A stretch of DNA of 59,290 bases. Source: Sphingobacteriaceae bacterium. GTDB taxonomy: Bacteria > Bacteroidota > Bacteroidia > B-17B0 > Aurantibacillaceae. Position numbers and translations under genes: made by a program. The stretch is from positions 1-59,290 of the forward strand of contig CANGGP010000015.1 of the NCBI GenBank assembly GCA_947453445.1, given 5' to 3'. Positions 54,801 to 59,290 of the stretch are shown here, in pieces. The notes under the pieces were generated by a model. The model was not told the DNA's origin, did not search any database, and worked only from the letters and a program-made list of their open reading frames with translations. Within the stretch, counting starts at the first letter, position 1, and each line of letters opens with the position of its first letter.

Positions 54801-55429
54801 GTGCTACTACTTATTCATGGAATGGTACTTTTGGATTTAATACTTTCTTGGCTACACCTACCGGTCCTACTGCGTATACAGTTACTGCGGTAGATCCAAA
54901 CAACTGTCCTCAATCAAAAGTAGTATTGGCCAACGTATATCAATTACCAGTTGTAACTGCTGCTGCCAGCAGAACTTTAATTTGCTTGAATGAATCAGCT
55001 ACGATTACTGCAAGTGGTGCAAGTACTTATTCATGGAGCAATGGTGCATCTACAAGTTCAATTGTTGTTTCTCCTAACATCGATATCACTTACATGTATA
55101 CTGTTGTTGGTACCGATACCAATAATTGTACAGCTACTGCCTCTCAATCATTGGTTGTTAGCAAGTGTGTTGGTTTAGAATCTAGAGGTGTAGAAGCCAA
55201 TTTATGGAGTGTTTATCCTAACCCTGGTTACGGTGTTTACACTGTTGAATTGGGTGGCAGCTCAGTAAAATCAATTCAAGTAATTGATGTTACCGGAAGA
55301 ATCATCCTTAACGAAAAATCAAACAGTGAGAAATTTATTGTGAACATCAATAATTATCCAGCTGGTGTATATTACTTAAAAGTAAGTACTACTGATTCTA
55401 ACAAAACCATCAAATTAATTAAGGAATAA
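51878..55429 (+). CDS. Large T9SS-exported protein with eight Ig-like modules
   Basis: 1183 aa. Signal peptide 1-22. Two copies of a ~105-residue Cys-rich head unit (about 24-130 and 132-238), each with CNNTS, an E-Y-TIS-VVSGNTY stretch and IRSGSSSGPVV. Then a QW-like module (about 245-340), a GEVED domain (343-503, ending WGEVEDYCFTVL), eight tandem ~72-residue Ig-like modules (about 505-1095), and the T9SS domain (SVYPNPGYGVYTVEL to KLIKE). It lacks the FEG...DDL module of the five preceding genes. A near-consensus -7 box (TACATTTA) lies about 50 bases upstream. Confidence 0.9.
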   Translation: MKKKLLHLLVMVFCITSYQIKSQCNNTSSFGSATAPAQGASLTVTTCQYGGEYCTISSVVSGNTYSTGSSVSTDFFTIRSGSSSGPVVAFGQSPLVWTATSAGTYYMHCNTNSSCGTISACRSVFFGCLNPACNNTSAYGTASAPALNNTITITTCNYAGEYATISGVVAGNTYSSSSSVLTDYITIRSGSSSGPVVATGVSPVVWVAQVAGTHYIHVNSNSSCGTVSSCRSNILSCSASPLPPNCTGTPPSATAVISTTSGCPNSPFGLTATGTVAATGVTYQWQSCPTTTGTWVGVPTATNVILSTSVSATTYFRLLTTCTLSALSATSSIVSYSVVNPGPCVCNAYQACAVTLTSDEEILGVAVGSMNNVSTCTTTAPGPGSSNQLYSNYTNFVTPASVCPGAVVPFTITAGTCGGWYGTSLVMYIDYNSNGVFTDAGEMVYLNTAATQGLNSGTFTVPITAAIGTTRLRIVLTEGTGSTPPSVGSISNWGEVEDYCFTVLSPPTITASGGSVCPGAPFVITPSGASTYTYIASTGTLSTGSTGTVNPITNSTYTVTGTGSNGCVTPSNSAFAGTVAVALLQSPTLTSVSSPTAYCRGGSATLTVAGANTYTWTGLGSNASSVSVSPTVTTVYTVSGTGTNVCNGVVAVTVVVNQIPTITVNSGTLCTGYNFTLTPGGASTYTITGPSGTVSPVVNPLANINYTVNGTSTAGCASIPSVAPISTVLVIPSPTITASSGTVCIGLNFSLNPTGSNGTYSVNGVTISNAAGAYSPAVNTTYSVSGTNNNGCVSFSPAVANVTVVPIPTITAVASSPSICVGQASTNLSASGANTYTWSNNATGASVAVSPNQTTVFQVTGTSTLLCNSSTTVNVFVWQLPPVLLNTSQNFVCVGGPSTLIAQGANTYSWSNGSSSFSTVVNPTISSNYSVTGTDLNGCYNTATVAINVNTVVMNVAPTSTTVCLGSSFTFSASGATTYSWNGTFGFNTFLATPTGPTAYTVTAVDPNNCPQSKVVLANVYQLPVVTAAASRTLICLNESATITASGASTYSWSNGASTSSIVVSPNIDITYMYTVVGTDTNNCTATASQSLVVSKCVGLESRGVEANLWSVYPNPGYGVYTVELGGSSVKSIQVIDVTGRIILNEKSNSEKFIVNINNYPAGVYYLKVSTTDSNKTIKLIKE

Positions 55430-55448
55430 TCTTCTTAACATTTCTTTT

Positions 55449-55479
55449 AAAGCGTCTTCAATTTTATTGAAGACGCTTT
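55449..55479 (+). terminator. Terminator after the eight-module gene
   Basis: A 14-bp perfect stem (AAAGCGTCTTCAAT / ATTGAAGACGCTTT, arms 55449-55462 and 55466-55479) with a 3-base loop is followed by a T-run. Confidence 0.93.
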
Positions 55480-55501
55480 TTTTTTAAGCACAAGTTTAAT
55501 G

Positions 55502-55509
55502 TACATTTG
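55502..55509 (+). promoter_or_regulatory. -7 promoter box of sod
   Basis: TACATTTG matches TAnnTTTG and ends 23 bases before the sod ATG at 55533. Confidence 0.5.
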
Positions 55510-55532
55510 TAGTCTAATTAAAAACAACAATT

Positions 55533-56144
55533 ATGGCTTTTGAATTACCTAAATTAAATTATGCATTCAATGCATTAGAACCACATATTGATGCCAAAAC
55601 CATGGAAATTCACCACGGTAAACACCATCAGGCTTATGTTACCAATTTAAACAACGCCATTGCAGGCACAGATGCTGAGAAAATGAGCATTGAAGATATT
55701 TGCAAAAATATTTCGAAGTACCCAATGCCCGTTAGAAATAATGGTGGCGGACATTATAATCACTCTTTGTTTTGGCAAGTGATGTCACCAAACGGTGGCG
55801 GTGTGCCTAAAAATGAAGTGGGTGCAGCCATTGAAGCTGAATTGGGCGGATTCGACAAGTTTAAAGCCGATTTTATGCAAGCCGGTGCCACCCGTTTTGG
55901 TTCAGGTTGGGCTTGGTTAGCTGTTAAGGCAGATGGTAAATTATGCGTTTGCAGCTCACCGAATCAAGACAATCCTTTAATGGATATTTCTGATTGCAAA
56001 GGCACTCCAATTTTGGGTATGGATGTTTGGGAACATGCTTATTATTTAAATTATCAAAACCGCCGTCCTGATTACATGACCGCATTTTTTAATGTGATCG
56101 ATTGGAATAAGGTGAATGAACTTTACCTCAAAGCAAAACACTAA
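55533..56144 (+). CDS. sodA: Superoxide dismutase, Mn-type residue pattern
   Basis: SOD converts superoxide to oxygen and hydrogen peroxide. The 203-aa protein has the metal ligands in [20 protein letters not shown] and DVWEHAYYL. The positions that separate Mn from Fe enzymes read [11 protein letters not shown] (Gly) and [10 protein letters not shown] (Gln), the pattern of Mn-SOD; a cambialistic enzyme cannot be excluded. There is no signal peptide, so it is cytoplasmic. It converges on alaS and shares a bidirectional terminator with it. Confidence 0.93.
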   Translation: MAFELPKLNYAFNALEPHIDAKTMEIHHGKHHQAYVTNLNNAIAGTDAEKMSIEDICKNISKYPMPVRNNGGGHYNHSLFWQVMSPNGGGVPKNEVGAAIEAELGGFDKFKADFMQAGATRFGSGWAWLAVKADGKLCVCSSPNQDNPLMDISDCKGTPILGMDVWEHAYYLNYQNRRPDYMTAFFNVIDWNKVNELYLKAKH

Positions 56145-56152
56145 ATAAAAAA

Positions 56153-56176
56153 AGCCCTTCATTTTTGAAGGGCTTT
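56153..56176. terminator. Bidirectional terminator between sod and alaS
   Basis: Stem AAGCCCTTCA / TGAAGGGCTT (56153-56162 and 56167-56176) with a 4-base loop is flanked by A-runs on the left and T-runs on the right, so it can stop transcription from both directions. Confidence 0.9.
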
Positions 56177-56197
56177 TTTTTTGAATCAATGAATCGC

Positions 56198-58864
56198 TTA
56201 AATCAGACTTTTTGCCTTTTCAATGGCTTTTGATAGTCCGGCTAAATTGGTGCCGCCTGCCTGGGCATAAAAGGCTTGACCGCCGCCGCCGCCATTAATT
56301 TCTTTAGCCAATTCGCGCACAATGGCACCTGCATTCAGTTTTTTATCCTTCACTAATTCATCGTTAATAATCACCGAAATGCTTGGTTTGCCGTTTAGTT
56401 CGCAAGCCAACACGCAAAATAAATTTGGAATTTCATTTCTTAATTCGAACAAGAGGTTTTTAAGTTCTTCAGCATTATCAAATGAAATTTGTTGGGCTAT
56501 AAAATTGATCTCTGCTTTTTTCTCAATTTTTTGTGTGAGCTCTTTTTTAATCATCGACGCTTTCTCTTTGTAAAAAGCCGAAAGTTGTTTTTGTAATTGA
56601 TGATTTTCTTCCACCAAATTTTGAAGCGATTTTAAAACATCTTTGGGTTGTTTTAAAATGTCTTTTACCTCATGAATCAATTTGCCTTGTTGATCAAAAA
56701 ATTCCTCTGCTTTAATGGAAGTGATGGCTTCAATCCTTCTAATACCGGCGGCTACAGCGCCTTCACTCGTAATCTTGAAATAACCAATTTGTCCGGTTGA
56801 AGGCACATGGCAACCGCCACATAATTCGATGGAGTAATTTTTATCGAAAGTTACAACACGAACAATGTCGCCATATTTTTCGCCAAACAAAGCCATGGCA
56901 CCGGTTTTTTTGGCTTCATCAATGCTCATGCTTTCAATTTTTCCGGCAATGTTTTCACGGATTTTTGTATTCACAATTTTTTCGATGCGCACAATTTCAT
57001 CATCGGTAATTTTTGCAAAGTGTGAAAAGTCGAATCGTAAATGTTCATCATTCACCAAACTTCCCTTTTGTTCAACATGGGTGCCTAAAACCATGCGCAG
57101 AGCGGCGTGGAGCAGGTGGGTGGCCGAATGGTTATTGGTGGTGTACAAACGTTTTTCTTTGTTCACCTTTGCCGCAAACGTGGCGTTTAATTTTTCAGGT
57201 AATTTATCACAATAGTGAATCATCACACCGTTTTCTTTTTTGGTGTCGTTGATTTCAATTTTCTCGTTGATGTTTTCCAAGTAGCCCGAATCACCAATTT
57301 GTCCGCCGCTTTCGGCGTAAAAAGGGGTTTTATTGAGTACCAAGTGAAATTGTTCTTTGTTTTTGGCCTTTACCTTACGGTAGCGCACAATCATGGCCTC
57401 ACATTCCAAATCGGTATAGCCCAAAAATTCGGTTTCTTTTTCCTGACTTTCACTGAGGTGTTTGTTTTCTTCAACGTAGATCCAATCATCAGTGTCTACT
57501 GCTGTTGCAGCGCGCGAACGATTTTTTTGCTCAGTTAAGTAGGTATCAAAACCCTTTTCATCAATGCTCAAATTATAACCGCGGGCAATTAATGACGTTA
57601 AATCCAATGGAAATCCAAAAGTATCGTACAATTCAAAAATAACTTTACCGTCGATGATTTGTTTGCCGGCAGCACTGGTATCAATACACACTTGGTCGAT
57701 GCGTTTTAAGCCATGTTCAAGCGTTTTGTAAAAGGATAATTCTTCTTCACGAATAACCTTTTCGATCAGAATTTTTTGCGTGTTCAGTTCATTAAATGCA
57801 TCGCCCATTTGATGCGCCAATGTTGGCACCAAACGGTACATGAATGGTTCTTTTAAGTTTAATGTTTGGTACCCATAACGAATTGCTCTTCTTAAAATAC
57901 GACGAATTACATAACCGGCGCCGGTATTGCCGGGTAACTGACCATCGGCCACACTGAATGAAATGGTGCGAATGTGATCGGCAATTACACGAATCGCAAT
58001 GTTGATGAGTTGTTGTTTTTTATGTAACGCTTCATCCTTTGGATTGTAACGTAAACCGCAAAGCTCTTCAATTTTGTGAATGAGCGGCATGAACACATCT
58101 GTGTCATAGTTGCTTTGTTTGCCTTGTAAAACGCGCACCAAGCGCTCGAAGCCCATGCCTGTATCAACGTGTTGTTTTGGTAATTTAATCAAAGAGCCAT
58201 CGGCCCTTCTTTCAAATTCCATAAATACATTGTTCCAAATTTCAATCACTTGCGGATTATCGGCATTCACCAAACTTGCGCCCGGTACTTTTTTTCTTTC
58301 TTCATCACTGCGGCCATCGTAGTGAATTTCAGAGCATGGACCACAAGGACCCATTTCGCCCATTTCCCAGAAGTTATCTTTTTTATTGCCGTTTAAAATG
58401 CGGTCTTCACTTACAAATTGCTTCCAAGTATCATATGCTTCTTGATCAAAGGCCAAACCTTCTTTTTCGTAGCCTTCAAACACAGTTACATACAAACGGT
58501 CTTTGTCAATTTTATAAACTTCAGTTAATAATTCCCAAGCCCAAGCAATGGCTTCTTTTTTAAAATAATCGCCAAAGCTCCAATTGCCAAGCATTTCGAA
58601 CATGGTGTGGTGATAAGTATCTACACCAACTTCTTCTAAATCATTGTGCTTTCCGCTTACACGTAAACATTTTTGTGTATCGGCCACACGTGGGTATTGA
58701 ATAGGGGCATTGCCCAAAAAAATATCTTTAAATGGCGCCATCCCACTGTTGTTGAACATGAGGGTAGGGTCGCCTTTCACCACCATGGGTGCGCTAGGCA
58801 CTATGTGATGACCTTTGCTTTTGAAAAAATCGAGAAATGTTTGACGTACTTTGGATGCTTCCAT
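56198..58864 (-). CDS. alaS: Alanine--tRNA ligase
   Basis: AlaRS attaches alanine to its tRNA and edits mischarged serine and glycine. The 888-aa protein is of normal length: class II catalytic core at the N-terminus (VRQTFLDFFKSKGHHIVPSAPM, MFNNSGMAPFKDIFLG, FEMLGNWSFGDYFK), the editing domain with NNHSATHLLHAALR (HxxxH) and CGGCHVPSTGQIG, and a Gly-rich C-terminal GGGGGQAFYAQAGG DHHA1-type segment. The ATG at 58864 begins the usual family start. Confidence 0.97.
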   Translation of the reverse strand: MEASKVRQTFLDFFKSKGHHIVPSAPMVVKGDPTLMFNNSGMAPFKDIFLGNAPIQYPRVADTQKCLRVSGKHNDLEEVGVDTYHHTMFEMLGNWSFGDYFKKEAIAWAWELLTEVYKIDKDRLYVTVFEGYEKEGLAFDQEAYDTWKQFVSEDRILNGNKKDNFWEMGEMGPCGPCSEIHYDGRSDEERKKVPGASLVNADNPQVIEIWNNVFMEFERRADGSLIKLPKQHVDTGMGFERLVRVLQGKQSNYDTDVFMPLIHKIEELCGLRYNPKDEALHKKQQLINIAIRVIADHIRTISFSVADGQLPGNTGAGYVIRRILRRAIRYGYQTLNLKEPFMYRLVPTLAHQMGDAFNELNTQKILIEKVIREEELSFYKTLEHGLKRIDQVCIDTSAAGKQIIDGKVIFELYDTFGFPLDLTSLIARGYNLSIDEKGFDTYLTEQKNRSRAATAVDTDDWIYVEENKHLSESQEKETEFLGYTDLECEAMIVRYRKVKAKNKEQFHLVLNKTPFYAESGGQIGDSGYLENINEKIEINDTKKENGVMIHYCDKLPEKLNATFAAKVNKEKRLYTTNNHSATHLLHAALRMVLGTHVEQKGSLVNDEHLRFDFSHFAKITDDEIVRIEKIVNTKIRENIAGKIESMSIDEAKKTGAMALFGEKYGDIVRVVTFDKNYSIELCGGCHVPSTGQIGYFKITSEGAVAAGIRRIEAITSIKAEEFFDQQGKLIHEVKDILKQPKDVLKSLQNLVEENHQLQKQLSAFYKEKASMIKKELTQKIEKKAEINFIAQQISFDNAEELKNLLFELRNEIPNLFCVLACELNGKPSISVIINDELVKDKKLNAGAIVRELAKEINGGGGGQAFYAQAGGTNLAGLSKAIEKAKSLI

Positions 58865-59050
58865 TGTGCTTTTTAAATGAGTGGCGAAGATAATTATTTA
58901 GGAGGTTTTTTGAAACTATTGTTTAAACAATGTTTTGCTAAGAAATTAAGACTTTATCGCAATTTCGCTGCGAATTCGACAAATCGAATGAATCGTTTTT
59001 TGAAAGGTTTAAAAGGATTTAAAAAAAAAGTGAAGCCATTTAATTTCTGA

Positions 59051-59290
59051 TTACCAAATGAATGGAAACAGCTTGTATTTGGTTTTTTGACTGTATTCAC
59101 GGTATCCATTAAGTTCATTCAACAAGGTTTTATCCTCAAGTGCAGTGCGTAAAATCAGCAGCAGTAAAGACATGGCCACCGGAATGCTCGACCACAATGA
59201 GCCGAAAATGAGCGGAAATCCCAATGCCTGAATCACAGAGCCTAAATAAGCAGGATGTCTCACGATGCTGTATAATCCTGTACTGCAACC
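59051..59290 (-). CDS. Isoprenylcysteine methyltransferase-like membrane protein, 5' truncated by window edge
   Basis: The frame is open to the window end, so only the C-terminal 79 residues are visible and the start lies outside. VRHPAYLGSVIQALGFPLIFGS is the SAM-binding and membrane motif of the ICMT/PEMT-like methyltransferases, and EDKTLLNELNGYREYSQKTKYKLFPFIW is the typical end. The Met annotated at 59263 would really be an internal GTG (Val). The substrate is unknown. Confidence 0.85.
   Translation of the reverse strand, partial: GCSTGLYSIVRHPAYLGSVIQALGFPLIFGSLWSSIPVAMSLLLLILRTALEDKTLLNELNGYREYSQKTKYKLFPFIW

Noticed and set aside
37693-55429. CRISPR or DNA tandem-repeat array in the region of repeated motifs
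   Set aside because: The repetition is at the protein-module level with diverged DNA; there are no short identical repeats with unique spacers.

Overview
The window is AT-rich chromosomal DNA from a member of the Bacteroidota. The evidence is: several secreted proteins ending in type IX secretion (T9SS) sorting domains, a PorX-type T9SS regulator, a BshA bacillithiol enzyme, and -7 promoter boxes of the form TAnnTTTG placed a few bases before start codons, with no clear Shine-Dalgarno sequences. Genus or family cannot be read from the sequence. No rRNA, tRNA, CRISPR array, prophage or insertion sequence was seen.

Layout. 1-870 has no convincing gene: a degenerate repeat array, a GC-rich element that folds into a hairpin, and three ~70-bp AT-rich units. 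871-12353 is mostly housekeeping: queE, bshA, apaG, a TPR protein, an SPFH protein, a secreted M43 metalloprotease with a T9SS tail, comEC, a DUF2027/Smr protein, and a sugar aminotransferase plus initiating sugar-phosphate transferase. 12371-20090 holds small conserved unknowns, ftsH-rsfS divergent from birA, an SDR epimerase, a thioredoxin-like ferredoxin and a GNAT acetyltransferase. 20154-25208 has fbp and a tightly overlapping surE / membrane protein / lpxB / SpoIID / secreted-protein operon. 25235-32429 has a SPOR-like protein, an M49 dipeptidyl-peptidase-III-like lipoprotein, an HD phosphohydrolase, and porX-tsaE followed by a predicted outer-membrane protein. 32488-36624 has a UbiA/MqnP-like prenyltransferase, a polyprenyl glycosylphosphotransferase with a lipoprotein partner, and pcm.

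The most distinctive region is 37693-55429. Six large genes in the same direction each encode a signal peptide, a modular extracellular part and a T9SS C-terminal domain. Five share one 'chassis': an Ig-like QW module, a ~165-residue FEG...DDL module, three ~73-residue Cys-containing Ig-like modules, and the sorting domain. Different N-terminal heads are attached: a nidogen-like region, a beta-helix (twice), GEVED, and a PPC-like region. The sixth has a duplicated head, a GEVED domain and eight tandem Ig-like modules. Strong hairpin terminators follow five of the six. The likely reading is a family of cell-surface or secreted adhesive or structural proteins exported by T9SS; PorX in the same window is a known regulator of that system in other Bacteroidota.

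The right end holds sod (Mn-type residue pattern), alaS, and a partial isoprenylcysteine-methyltransferase-like gene cut by the window edge. Several start codons were chosen here over longer TTG-initiated frames (ftsH, the M49 lipoprotein, tsaE, pcm) or over earlier in-frame starts (the SpoIID protein and the gene after tsaE).
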